Source: Candidatus Babelota bacterium (lineage in GTDB: Bacteria; Babelota; Babeliae; Babelales; Babelaceae). From it: a stretch of DNA of 64,000 bases. Under the pieces are notes generated by a model. The model saw only the letters and a program-made list of their open reading frames with translations, did not search any database and was not told where the DNA came from. This document shows, one piece after another, positions 8,703 to 17,326 of this stretch. Within the stretch, counting starts at the first letter, position 1. Each line of letters starts with the position of its first letter. The stretch covers positions 62,001-126,000 of the forward strand of contig JABDCP010000002.1 in the NCBI GenBank assembly GCA_013288045.1. Reading direction: 5' to 3'. The position numbers and the translations under genes are program-made.

Positions 8703-9575
8703 TCAGGCATTACGCTCTTTTTTTTGTAGAGCCTCCAATAAGACATCATGCGCTTTTTTTACCCAGCTAATTACATTTTGAGCAAACTTCCTCTGTGGAT
8801 GATTATGTGAAAATATCTCTGGATCCCATTGAGATAAAAGATCCTTATAGGCCCTTTCTACATCATCTTTCGTATAATTTTTATCAAGGCCTAAAATGTA
8901 TCTGAAGACATCTTCCCCTGTAGTTGCATACATCTCCCCATAGAGCAAACGCGCGGGCACAAGTGGATCATTCAATTGCCCAATGGTGAGATTTGAAAGC
9001 TTGTCCAGCGTCTCCCCTTTTAAGTTGTTGAGTAAATCGTAATAAGTTATACGACCAAAAGCAGCCAGTGGATCGTGCGTTTCAACTATCTTTACAAAGT
9101 TCTCCTGTAATTCACGGGGAGGGAGATTTGAGTATTCAAATTTTAATGAAGGAGGTATCCCGTCCCCAGCAGTAACTATTATCACTAACGTTTCTAAATG
9201 CTTCTTCTTTAATCCCTTCGGCTCGCTCTGTATTTTTTGCCATTCCCTGTAGAGCTCTTCATTCAGTAAATGTGCCTCCTTAACACTATAGCCTTTAATC
9301 CCACCATAGCCAGAAATGGTAAATACTGTTGGCAACTTCAATAATTCTCCAGTCCCTATAAATCGCATTTCCATAGGACCAACAATTGAAGTTACTGCTT
9401 GATTCGAAGGTGTCAGATATGTAACCTTCAGAGGTACACTAACATATTCTTTTAGTATACGAACATTATTGACAACAAATATGTTAAACTCCGTCGGTCG
9501 TTCTATCGCACTCGGTGAAACAAAACCACCAATACTCATCATGCTACATAAAGCAAAAATTCGGTAAAAATTCAT
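8703..9575 (-). CDS. Secreted protein with degenerate C-terminal J domain (1)
   Basis: 290 residues with an N-terminal signal peptide (about residues 1-23). The N-terminal 200 residues are mostly beta and match nothing I know. The last 70 residues follow the J-domain pattern: YILGLDKNYTKDDVERAYKD, a loop, and a terminal helix (KKAHDVLLEAL). The HPD tripeptide needed to stimulate Hsp70 is replaced (SQWDPEIF), so it should not be an active DnaJ co-chaperone. A paralogue with the same layout is at 43091-43885. A perfect promoter precedes it and a terminator follows, so it is a single-gene unit. Confidence 0.6.
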   Translation of the reverse strand: MNFYRIFALCSMMSIGGFVSPSAIERPTEFNIFVVNNVRILKEYVSVPLKVTYLTPSNQAVTSIVGPMEMRFIGTGELLKLPTVFTISGYGGIKGYSVKEAHLLNEELYREWQKIQSEPKGLKKKHLETLVIIVTAGDGIPPSLKFEYSNLPPRELQENFVKIVETHDPLAAFGRITYYDLLNNLKGETLDKLSNLTIGQLNDPLVPARLLYGEMYATTGEDVFRYILGLDKNYTKDDVERAYKDLLSQWDPEIFSHNHPQRKFAQNVISWVKKAHDVLLEALQKKERNA

Positions 9576-9614
9576 TGTGCCTCCCAGGCTCTATATTTAT
9601 ACTATTTGTATTTA

Positions 9615-9644
9615 ATTATAATAAAAAATTATTATTTATGTCAA
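9615..9644 (-). promoter_or_regulatory. Consensus sigma-70 promoter of the J-like gene
   Basis: On the minus strand a perfect TTGACA (9639-9644) and a perfect TATAAT (9615-9620) are 18 bp apart, 40 bp upstream of the start codon. This is the best promoter match in the window and predicts strong expression. Confidence 0.75.
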
Positions 9645-9710
9645 GGATGTGGGCTTTATTGCCTCCGCTTCCTCAGAAAGTGACGTTCAGACGTGAGAAG
9701 AAATGAGGCA

Positions 9711-10844
9711 TCAGCCACGGTCCATCTGCAGACAGGTATCAGTTAGAATCGTAAGAGCGATATACCAACAGAGTATCATATTCTCCTTAAATGCACTAAA
9801 GGTATACCAAAAAGATACCCCCTTGAGAATGGCCAGAAGCTGTGCTTTCGTAAGAGGTCGCAGAGATTTGTGGTCCTGACCCACACTGGCATTCCGGTAG
9901 TGGACTTTCGTCTTGGCTCCCTGATGCCATAACATATTCCTTACCGCCTTAAGATGTCCCGATCCAGCGATAATGGCCACATGTTTCCCCTTGTACTGGA
10001 AGATTCGTTGGCAGAAGTAGGCGCTATACAAGCGTCCAAACATCTCTACACTATGTTCTGCAAGCTCATTATGCAATTTACTGCAGCTTTTCAGGCATCC
10101 GACAGCAAATTCAGAGAGATTTGTATCAGGCGAGATCGAATTTTCGTCTAAAAGTTGCTTAAACCTTTCGTAAGCACTTGAGGCGAACATAAGTTCTGCA
10201 TCAAACATTCCCAAAGAATCGTCCACCTCGGCCTCACGGAATTCGCTTAGTGCTGACTTACAAGCCTTGTATGCATCGATCATATGGGTAAAAGTAAGTT
10301 CACTTAAGGGCGGAGCCTCCTCATAGTAGCATACCGAGCGCCAGCCATCCTCCAAATAATTAATAGGCATCTCATCACCAAGAATATGCCGAGCAGAGAT
10401 GCCCACCTTACGAATCTCCGTATCTTCAAAGATCACATCTAGGTTCCTTTTTGCAACTTCTACGTCCACATTATCCATCATATCTTTGTGTATTGTGGCA
10501 GACCTACTATAGTATGAAGCTTTTTCCCACAATACATGCAATGGCTCACTGCGAAGCGAAGCTGTCTCTTCAAGAGCATCAACAAAGTCATCGACCTGTT
10601 GCTCTACAACAGGAAAGATCCCTGTCTTGCGATAATCCCCCCCAAACAACGGGGTATGTATGTGGTGATCTCCAAAAAGATATACGTGCTTATCATCAAG
10701 AACAAGGTGATCCCCCTCAACCGTTGTTGCCTCTAATAGTGGCCAACAGAAAAGACCCATACAAAATGATACAACATATCTCCTGAACTGACATTTTGTA
10801 TAACGAGGTAGGAATATTTTGTTCCTAGGAATAGATTGGTTCAT
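9711..10844 (-). CDS. Exported protein resembling the Ere/ChaN/TraB hydrolase-like superfamily
   Basis: 377 residues. The second ATG (10844) is used because GGAGG lies 7 bases upstream of it, inside the longer reading frame from 10856. A basic N terminus precedes one hydrophobic segment (about residues 22-37), so export or anchoring is likely. An N-terminal motif YLFGDHHIHT and a C-terminal motif VAIIAGSGHLKAVRNML are placed as in the erythromycin esterase/ChaN/TraB group, where histidines from both ends meet in the active site. The middle is helical. The C-terminal domain of the protein at 47360-48787 has the same pair of motifs (LLGDRHER and AGNYHIHQTVAFL). Function unknown; superfamily assignment is an inference. 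Confidence 0.45.
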   Translation of the reverse strand: MNQSIPRNKIFLPRYTKCQFRRYVVSFCMGLFCWPLLEATTVEGDHLVLDDKHVYLFGDHHIHTPLFGGDYRKTGIFPVVEQQVDDFVDALEETASLRSEPLHVLWEKASYYSRSATIHKDMMDNVDVEVAKRNLDVIFEDTEIRKVGISARHILGDEMPINYLEDGWRSVCYYEEAPPLSELTFTHMIDAYKACKSALSEFREAEVDDSLGMFDAELMFASSAYERFKQLLDENSISPDTNLSEFAVGCLKSCSKLHNELAEHSVEMFGRLYSAYFCQRIFQYKGKHVAIIAGSGHLKAVRNMLWHQGAKTKVHYRNASVGQDHKSLRPLTKAQLLAILKGVSFWYTFSAFKENMILCWYIALTILTDTCLQMDRG

Positions 10845-10879
10845 GACATCCTCCATGAATCGATAGAGACACTACTTAC

Positions 10880-10907
10880 AGTCTAGACCTCCAGCGCCCA
10901 TTGTCAA
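10880..10907 (-). promoter_or_regulatory. Promoter of the Ere/TraB-like gene
   Basis: Minus strand TTGACA (10902-10907) and TAGACT (10880-10885), 16 bp spacer, 36 bp upstream of the start codon. Confidence 0.55.
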
Positions 10908-11104
10908 GCAGGGCTGATTGCTTTGTAGAGTATGAAGTTTTCTAGGCATATTTGTATCGCCCAGGCAGCCTACATAAGATACTCGAAACTTCTTGACTAA
11001 TAAGCCCGTTAGAACAACGGTATACAATTTCAGCGTGGGGACCATAGCTTTTTAAGCCTTCGCTCGGTATACTTAAAGTAAAAGACCCCTTGATGGAGAC
11101 TCAC

Positions 11105-11425
11105 ATGATAATAAGTATTAGCCGTCACAATTTCGATGCTGAAGTAAAAAATTCAAAAAAACCTGTGGTCATCGATGTCTTTGCAACCTGGTGCGGCCCT
11201 TGCCAACATATGGAGCCTTCCTATGAAGAATTGGCACAGGAGCTCGGCTCAAAATATACCTTTGGCAAACTTAATATCGATGAGGCTCGTGATATCGCAG
11301 TAGAATTTGGCATAATGTCAGTACCTACCTTTCTCTTTTTGAAGAATGGAGAATTAGTAGGCCAAGAAGTTGGCTATATGTCAAAGGAACAGCTCAAAGA
11401 GAAAATAACAAGCCACCTTGACTAA
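11105..11425 (+). CDS. trxA: Thioredoxin
   Basis: 106 residues, the standard size. The active-site loop is FATWCGPCQHM at about residues 26-36 and the cis-proline segment is SVPTFLF. Start at 11105 is chosen because GGAG sits 6 bases upstream; earlier in-frame TTG/ATG codons would give a non-homologous tail. No signal peptide, so it acts in the cytoplasm as a disulfide reductant. A TATACT -10 element is at 11068-11073. Its reductase is not beside it; the only reductase in the window is the exported fusion at 60855. Confidence 0.9.
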   Translation: MIISISRHNFDAEVKNSKKPVVIDVFATWCGPCQHMEPSYEELAQELGSKYTFGKLNIDEARDIAVEFGIMSVPTFLFLKNGELVGQEVGYMSKEQLKEKITSHLD

Positions 11426-11594
11426 CTCTTTCACACCATCCCCCTATCTGTCTTACACCTACTCCCGCCTCCGCAAAAGTAAGGCCCTGTGACCCAAAAG
11501 CAACCAGGGGCTTTCCTTTATGCGACTCTGAGCGGGGAAAACACAATACTTCTACTCCCATTATTTTCCAATAGGAAAATAAAAATAAAAACCA

Positions 11595-11624
11595 TTGACT
11601 CCCCTTGTCGATTTTGGATAGAAT
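11595..11624 (+). promoter_or_regulatory. Promoter of the small lipopeptide gene
   Basis: TTGACT (11595-11600) and TAGAAT (11619-11624), 18 bp spacer, about 45 bp upstream of the start codon at 11669. Confidence 0.6.
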
Positions 11625-11668
11625 AAAAGTATGAACATATATAAACCTCTTCAAAGAAAGGATTTCTC

Positions 11669-11779
11669 ATGAAGAAATTTTTATTGATAGCCTTAGTTGC
11701 TATCACAGCTGGTGCGCAATTGTTAGCTTGCCCATGCAATGCAAGAAATGCGAACAAGACAACGACTCAAAATAGATAA
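11669..11779 (+). CDS. 36-residue predicted lipopeptide (entericidin-like size)
   Basis: A short gene with AAAGGA 7 bases before the ATG. It encodes a basic start (MKKF), a hydrophobic stretch and a lipobox LLAC at residues 18-21, followed by a polar 15-residue mature part beginning C-P-C-N-A and rich in Asn, Thr and Arg. Signal peptidase II processing would leave a lipid-anchored peptide of about 16 residues. The size and layout recall entericidins and similar small bacterial lipoproteins, but I cannot assign a family. Its own promoter (11595-11624) and terminator (11784-11816) support a real, independently expressed gene. Confidence 0.65.
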   Translation: MKKFLLIALVAITAGAQLLACPCNARNANKTTTQNR

Positions 11780-11783
11780 GAGT

Positions 11784-11816
11784 TTAGGGGTGTAAGAAAT
11801 TGCACCCCTAACTTTT
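11784..11816 (+). terminator. Terminator between the lipopeptide gene and cysS
   Basis: A perfect 9-bp stem (TTAGGGGTG at 11784-11792 with CACCCCTAA at 11803-11811) is followed by CTTTTC. It ends the lipopeptide transcript; the cysS stop codon lies inside the right arm, so the hairpin may also protect or end the convergent cysS message. Confidence 0.75.
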
Positions 11817-13154
11817 CTTGTCCTGAATGTCATATCCAAGCTCCTGCAGCCGTGCTCTTAGCTGGTCTGCAGCTGTCCAATCTTTTCGATCGCGTGCTTC
11901 CTGACGCGCTTGAAGCAATTCCTCAATTTCTTGAGTAATTACCACCGTTTCTTTTTTCTCTGGCTCTAGGGCAAGTCCTAGGACATACATAAGAAGGCCC
12001 TTCAATAGGGCTAATTCATTTGGTCCCATATCTTTAATCGACTCAAAAATACGTCCCATTGCTTTTGCCACATTAAGATCATCGCACAGTGCAGTGAAAA
12101 TATCATTTATAAGGGGATAACTTGTTGCGCGTATCTCATCTTCAGAGGCAGGATCGATGTTTTCAAGGGCAAGGCAGAGCTTTTGATAGCTTTTACGAGC
12201 TGACTCGATATCTTCAGGACTGAAATCAAGGGGATTGCGGTAATGGTGAATAAGGTAATAATAGCGCAATACCATAGGACTAAAGGTTGTGTACGCATCT
12301 CTCAATGTAAGAAAATTACCTAAGGACTTAGACATCTTTTCTTCGTTAACTCGCACAAATGCATTATGCACCCAGAAACGGGCAAATGGCTTGTTGTGAA
12401 GACCTTCAGATTGTGCAATTTCATTTTCATGATGCGGGAAAATGAGATCCATGCCGCCACCGTGGATATCTATAGTTTCGCCCAAATATTCGCTCGACAT
12501 CGCAGAGCATTCAATATGCCATCCAGGTCTTCCAAATCCCCAAGGACTTTCCCACCCAGGGCCTTCATCGCAAGATTTCCAGAGCGCAAAATCAAGAGGA
12601 TCTTCTTTGTCGGCTCGAACGGCAACTCGAGCTCCCGCTTTTAGCTCATCTTTTGTCCGCTGAGAAAGCTTTCCATAGCCTTCAAACGCGGAAATCCGAA
12701 AGTACACATCTCCGACTTCGGTCGCATAGGCCTTTCCTTTAGCAATAAGACCTTCAATGAATGAAATGATCGGCACAATATGCGTTGTTACCCGAGGCTC
12801 AAAGTCAGGAGCTTTGCAGGCAAGCTTTTCCATATCTTCATGAAAGCTGGAAATATACTTATTCGCTAAAATTAGGTAGGCACTAGGATCATTAAGCTCT
12901 TTGTCAGCACGATTAAGCAGCTTATCATCTATATCAGTAAAGTTTCTACAATAGGTAACTTTATACCCAAGAAAGGTCAGTAGGCGGTAAAGAAGGTCAA
13001 AAGTAACGTAACACCTGCCATGTCCAAGGTGAGCATAATCATAGGGAGTGATCCCGCACACATACATCGTTATTTGGTCAGAATTCCCAAGAGGCTGTTG
13101 CCTTCTTCCAAGGGTATTGTAGAGTGTTATTGAAAAAATAGGTTGTTTTAGCAT
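11808..13154 (-). CDS. cysS: Cysteinyl-tRNA synthetase
   Basis: 448 residues, typical length. Class I aminoacyl-tRNA synthetase charging tRNA-Cys in the cytoplasm. Visible are the zinc cysteine and HIGH-type motif (CGITPYDYAHLGHGR), further zinc ligands around GWHIECSAM, HGGGMDLIFPHHENE and the KMSKS motif EEKMSKSLGN. The start at 13154 (MLKQPIF) has AGGA 6 bases upstream; the in-frame TTG at 13178 is less likely. A good promoter is at 13196-13225, divergent from bamA. Confidence 0.95.
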   Translation of the reverse strand: MLKQPIFSITLYNTLGRRQQPLGNSDQITMYVCGITPYDYAHLGHGRCYVTFDLLYRLLTFLGYKVTYCRNFTDIDDKLLNRADKELNDPSAYLILANKYISSFHEDMEKLACKAPDFEPRVTTHIVPIISFIEGLIAKGKAYATEVGDVYFRISAFEGYGKLSQRTKDELKAGARVAVRADKEDPLDFALWKSCDEGPGWESPWGFGRPGWHIECSAMSSEYLGETIDIHGGGMDLIFPHHENEIAQSEGLHNKPFARFWVHNAFVRVNEEKMSKSLGNFLTLRDAYTTFSPMVLRYYYLIHHYRNPLDFSPEDIESARKSYQKLCLALENIDPASEDEIRATSYPLINDIFTALCDDLNVAKAMGRIFESIKDMGPNELALLKGLLMYVLGLALEPEKKETVVITQEIEELLQARQEARDRKDWTAADQLRARLQELGYDIQDKKS

Positions 13155-13195
13155 CGTTTTTCCTATTGAACCTAGCAAAAATTCCTAAAAATAGT

Positions 13196-13225
13196 AGTAT
13201 AGAAATACTAATCGCCAAACGTCAA
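13196..13225 (-). promoter_or_regulatory. Promoter of cysS
   Basis: Minus strand TTGACG (13220-13225) and TATACT (13196-13201), 18 bp spacer, 42 bp upstream of the cysS start codon. Confidence 0.6.
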
Positions 13226-13249
13226 CAGTTTTGACCTCGGAAAATAAGA

Positions 13250-15697
13250 ATGAGTAAAGTCTCCTATAAGATCGTCGTCATTGCCTGTATTTCCTTTTTT
13301 GGTTTTCGCTCCTTGTATACTCAACCATCGCAGACGAGTATATCAGGAGATGTGCAGCAGGACCAGCAAAAACGTATTCGATCGATCATTATTTCCGGTA
13401 ACAATTTTGTCCCCGAAGAAGCACTCCGTGCCCGCATATCTTTTCGTGAAGGCGAACTCTTTATTCCATCAAAAACGGGTGACATCATTCGGAACCTTCA
13501 CGACTTAAAATTCTTTAATCAGGTAACCATTGAGACCGAAGAGGTTTCTCCCACTGAACTTAATCTCTATGTCACTGTTCAAGAAAAGAAGAAGGTTGAG
13601 AGTGTCCTCTTTGAAGGTAACGTTGCCGTAACCTCAGAAGAGATTGAAAAAGAGCTTAAACTTTCTGAAGTAGCTGCTATGGATGAGGAAGAGCTCAGTC
13701 TCTTTGCCAATAAGATAAAAGCACTCTATATAGAAAAGAATTACCATAAAACCGCCGTCTCCACAGAACTTCGTCCCACAGAGCGTGGCACCTATATCGC
13801 ACTATTTAAGATCTGTGACGGTCCCCGTGCTCAAGTAAAGCGTGTATTTTTTGAAGGGAACCAGTGCGTCCCCTCTCATATTTTACGCAAAATGATATTC
13901 ACACGAGAAGCATGGCTCTTTGGCTTTATGAATAAAGCGGGTACTTATAAACCTGACATGCTCGACGTCGATAAATTCATTATCGAAAACTACTATCAGA
14001 GTAACGGCTTCTTGGCAGCGCGAGTAGTCGATATTCAAGTCATTATCGATGAAGCCACCCAGGACGTTACGGTAACCTACTTTGTGGAAGAAGGACCGAT
14101 TTTCTCAGTTACCAAAGTGTCGGCACCCGGCAACGATATTCTTACCGAGGCACAACTCCTTGCAGTCCTTCCTGTTTCAGCGGGACAGATCTACTCCAAA
14201 GAATTCATACGTGAATCGATGGAACGTCTTCGCACTATCTGGGGTCGTTTTGGATACATTTACGCAGATATCGAGCCGGTTATTATTCCTAATTTTGAAA
14301 ACAATACCGTTGAGATGACCTTCAACTCAGATTTGGGCAGAACCTACACACTGAACCGCATTAACATTATTGGAAACAAAAAAGCCTGCGACTATGTTAT
14401 TCGGCGTAATTTAACGATCATTGAAGGACAACTAGTAAGCCTTCCCGCCATGGAGGCTTCAAAAGATCGCATAGAAAAGCTTGGCTATTTTGATCCTCAA
14501 GGAGGCGTCGAATGGAAAATCAAAAAAATATCACAAGATTGTGTTGATCTTGATTTGGTCCTTAAAGAAATAAATACGGGGAACCTCAGTGGTCAGTTAA
14601 GTTACGGAGGCGCAGATCCTCAGTCTCCTTCAACATCTATCCGTGTTGGCTTCACTGCAAGTGATCGTAACCTGTTTGGCACCGGAGTCCGCGCTAATAT
14701 ATCAGGAACATTTTCAAAGCAGGACCGCTTGATTACCCTCAGCTTGTTCGAGCCCTGGCTCTTTAATCGACCACTTGGTGGTGGGATTGAGTTTTACCAC
14801 AGGAGCTCTTTTTACGAAGACTTCACAAATATCTCTTCAACGCCTAAGGAGAACCTTACCGGCGGAAACCTTAGTCTTCTCTTTTTCATACCCGGCTATC
14901 CTGATGTATCTACATCCGTTGCGGGCGGGGTTGAACGTATTAGATTCCAACAGGGACTCAAGGCAGAAGTGCAAGGGCGACTACCTGCTCAAAATGAACT
15001 TATGCAGACGTTCATCGACCGACGATTTGCTTCAGGAACCTCAGGCTTTATCAATGTGGTACTTGGCCAAGATGTCCGCAATCATCCGGTATTTCCTAAT
15101 AAGGGGTACAACTGGAGCCTTGTCTCCCGAGTAGGTGTTCCTACTTCAGATAGCACCTTTGGCTATGCAAAAACAGATTTCGATGCTACGTGGTTAACAC
15201 CACTCATTGGTGAATATGATTTAGTATTCCTTCTTCATGGGCATGCCGGGATCGTAGAGCCCCTACGTGACAAAATTATACCCTATCGTGATCTTTACAA
15301 CGTAGGTGGACCTGGATCGGTTCGTGGCTTTGAATTTGGTCAAATTGGACCGCAAGTATACTCAAGTTCAGTAGGTGCTAAAAAAGCCTTCTGGGTAAAT
15401 GCTGAGCTTATTTTCTCAGTAACTCAGGATCAATCCATTCGTGGGTTAGTCTTTTATGATGGCGGTGCTGGCTGGGACACTCCTTTGAATGCATTCCAAA
15501 GAGACCTTCTTGCTTTACCAGCAAATAGAGGGGCCCTCACCAATAATGCGTTTAGATATCGTCATAGTATTGGCTTTGGGATACGCCTACTTAACCCTGC
15601 TCCTATTCGCGTTGATTGGGCATTTAAGCTCGATCGTAATAGGCGTCGTGGAGAAAGCTTCTTTGAAGTGCACTTCTCTATGAATCAGGAATTCTAA
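13250..15697 (+). CDS. bamA: Outer-membrane protein assembly factor BamA
   Basis: 815 residues. Signal peptide, then about five POTRA repeats (roughly residues 35-420; recurring phrases such as SVLFEGNVAVTSEEI and VFFEGNQCVPS), then a C-terminal barrel of the Omp85/surface-antigen type with the conserved GGPGSVRGFEFGQIGP lid-lock segment and a terminal phenylalanine (FSMNQEF). BamA folds and inserts outer-membrane beta-barrel proteins, so this gene shows that the organism has a true outer membrane. It fits the predicted barrel protein at 35082. The usual skp/lpxD neighbours are absent. Confidence 0.93.
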   Translation: MSKVSYKIVVIACISFFGFRSLYTQPSQTSISGDVQQDQQKRIRSIIISGNNFVPEEALRARISFREGELFIPSKTGDIIRNLHDLKFFNQVTIETEEVSPTELNLYVTVQEKKKVESVLFEGNVAVTSEEIEKELKLSEVAAMDEEELSLFANKIKALYIEKNYHKTAVSTELRPTERGTYIALFKICDGPRAQVKRVFFEGNQCVPSHILRKMIFTREAWLFGFMNKAGTYKPDMLDVDKFIIENYYQSNGFLAARVVDIQVIIDEATQDVTVTYFVEEGPIFSVTKVSAPGNDILTEAQLLAVLPVSAGQIYSKEFIRESMERLRTIWGRFGYIYADIEPVIIPNFENNTVEMTFNSDLGRTYTLNRINIIGNKKACDYVIRRNLTIIEGQLVSLPAMEASKDRIEKLGYFDPQGGVEWKIKKISQDCVDLDLVLKEINTGNLSGQLSYGGADPQSPSTSIRVGFTASDRNLFGTGVRANISGTFSKQDRLITLSLFEPWLFNRPLGGGIEFYHRSSFYEDFTNISSTPKENLTGGNLSLLFFIPGYPDVSTSVAGGVERIRFQQGLKAEVQGRLPAQNELMQTFIDRRFASGTSGFINVVLGQDVRNHPVFPNKGYNWSLVSRVGVPTSDSTFGYAKTDFDATWLTPLIGEYDLVFLLHGHAGIVEPLRDKIIPYRDLYNVGGPGSVRGFEFGQIGPQVYSSSVGAKKAFWVNAELIFSVTQDQSIRGLVFYDGGAGWDTPLNAFQRDLLALPANRGALTNNAFRYRHSIGFGIRLLNPAPIRVDWAFKLDRNRRRGESFFEVHFSMNQEF

Positions 15698-15814
15698 GTT
15701 GACGCTGTATACTCCGGGTGAAAAAGTACTTGATGTTGGGCCAGCTGATAGATAAGGCTACGAATCTTCATCGAGCACTGATTAATTCTGAAGGTTCAAA
15801 AAAATATTTAATTA

Positions 15815-17095
15815 TCAGTGCTTAAAGAGTTGTATGGTAGAAGGGTGAGTGCTATTTACTTGCGCAGAAAGCATACAAACAGCGAAGAGCTGTCCATTTG
15901 GTGAGAAGGATATTTGGTAACCCAACTCCCATTTTTGCACAATGTTCCCTGAAGTAACATCCCATAGTATTGCTGCACGCGTTCTTATCCAATCCTCATT
16001 TACGGTTGCTGCAACAAAGTCAGATTGCGGTGAAAAGATGAGCGAATAGCGTTCATGAAGAGAGAGCCCTCTATTTCTGCATTCTGAAAGATCTAACATT
16101 TTAGCAGACCAATCATGTGTATTTATAAGACATACTAGTGCTTTAGCACAACCAATAGCAAGATAGGTACCGTTAGGAGAAAAGGTGAGTTCGTTTGTAC
16201 CTGCATCGCGAGCGTAATCAATGATATCGGTAGCGATTGTCTTAGTTTGATTTCCTGTTGTACCATCCCATAGGTTAACACAAACTTCATTTCTATAATC
16301 GTACGCTATCTCGGGATCCCAATCTGGATACTTTTCTAACGGGTAAAAAGTGCAATTGTGTGTGGAGGCGATATATTTTTGATCGGAGGAGACGGCTATA
16401 GCCTCATATTCTGGTACATCACTTGTTAGCTTCTCATGGGATGAATCCTCCACGCATTCTGTTACATTACCTAGGGGGATAGTGATACTGCGTACGAGCT
16501 GCCCAGATTTTGGATCCCAAAAATTAATGGTACCGTTTTCACTTGATGCGGACACAAGTTGTCCATTAGTCGTATACCGTAAACTGTTACTCGTGCAGTA
16601 ACAATCACTGTCTTCATACAGATACTCTGCAGACCTCTTTGTTGCATGGCCGCGCAGTTCATGGAGTAATTTTCCCGATGGCCATTCCCATAGGTAAATG
16701 CTCGTATCGTTTGCTCCAGAGGAAGCTCCTGCTAGTTGATTTTCGTCAGGAGAGAATGCAAATATTTTAACTGGATGAGGTATAGCCCAAGTGCGTTGTA
16801 GGATCTGTTTTTCTACGTCCCAAACTTCTATAGAGCCATTTTGATAGCCAACGAGAAGAAAGCGAGAATCCGGTGAAAAGATAACCGCAGTTTGGAGGGC
16901 GGATTGTTTACTCGATAGTGTTGAAAAAGCCTTCCAAGGAGCTTGAGTTTCTTGGACTTGTTCCGGCTCACTGACTCGCGGTAAGTTCGTTACATCTGAG
17001 CTGTGTGGCGCTTTATTGTATAAATATCTACTACCTAGTATGAATATACTTATCGCGCATAACCCAGTTATAATGAATCGGTTACCTACTACCAT
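15815..17095 (-). CDS. Exported WD40-repeat protein
   Basis: 426 residues. One hydrophobic N-terminal segment (about residues 7-25) acts as signal or anchor; the rest is a run of WD40 blades with the pattern F-S-P-D/N-x-x-x-L/F-A-x-G/A ... V-x-x-W-D (for example IFSPDSRFLLVGYQNGSIEVWD, cut here as two pieces IFSPDSRFLLVGY and GSIEVWD). Seven or so blades would close into a propeller that binds other proteins. No enzymatic domain is fused. No Shine-Dalgarno sequence is visible before the start; instead three perfect 26-bp repeats end 13 bp upstream. Likely periplasmic or surface scaffold, possibly host-directed. Confidence 0.75.
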   Translation of the reverse strand: MVVGNRFIITGLCAISIFILGSRYLYNKAPHSSDVTNLPRVSEPEQVQETQAPWKAFSTLSSKQSALQTAVIFSPDSRFLLVGYQNGSIEVWDVEKQILQRTWAIPHPVKIFAFSPDENQLAGASSGANDTSIYLWEWPSGKLLHELRGHATKRSAEYLYEDSDCYCTSNSLRYTTNGQLVSASSENGTINFWDPKSGQLVRSITIPLGNVTECVEDSSHEKLTSDVPEYEAIAVSSDQKYIASTHNCTFYPLEKYPDWDPEIAYDYRNEVCVNLWDGTTGNQTKTIATDIIDYARDAGTNELTFSPNGTYLAIGCAKALVCLINTHDWSAKMLDLSECRNRGLSLHERYSLIFSPQSDFVAATVNEDWIRTRAAILWDVTSGNIVQKWELGYQISFSPNGQLFAVCMLSAQVNSTHPSTIQLFKH

Positions 17096-17108
17096 ACTAT
17101 CTCAAAGA

Positions 17109-17186
17109 TTTGAATGTTCTTACCCGTCTTGAGTTTTGAATGTTCTTACCCGTCTTGAGTTTTGAATGTTCTTACCCGTCTTGAGT
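17109..17186. repeat. Three perfect 26-bp tandem repeats in the WD40 gene leader
   Basis: Units at 17109-17134, 17135-17160 and 17161-17186 are identical. On the minus strand each reads ACTCAAGACGGGTAAGAACA followed by TTCAAA. A TATACT -10 element for the WD40 gene is at 17189-17194, so transcription should begin in or just before the third copy and the 5' leader would consist almost wholly of the repeats. A leader-based or protein-operator control is possible. Confidence 0.85.
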
Positions 17187-17326
17187 TAAGTATAGCATAG
17201 ATTGATAATTCTTAACTTGAATCTCCATGTAATCACAGGTAAGAATCAAACTAGTCAAAGCACTCATTCTTTCTTATACTAGAGCCAACTGTTGGCAATG
17301 GTATTGTATAAGCGGGAATAAAAGAT

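Noticed and set aside
15774-15822. 9-bp inverted repeat (AGCACTGAT/ATCAGTGCT) between bamA and the WD40 gene
   Set aside because: The loop is 31 bases and there is no T run, so it is not a convincing terminator.
15733-15825. 30-codon frame after bamA (MLGQLIDKATNLHRALINSE...)
   Set aside because: No Shine-Dalgarno sequence and it overlaps the end of the convergent WD40 gene; perhaps a relic, but too weak to annotate.
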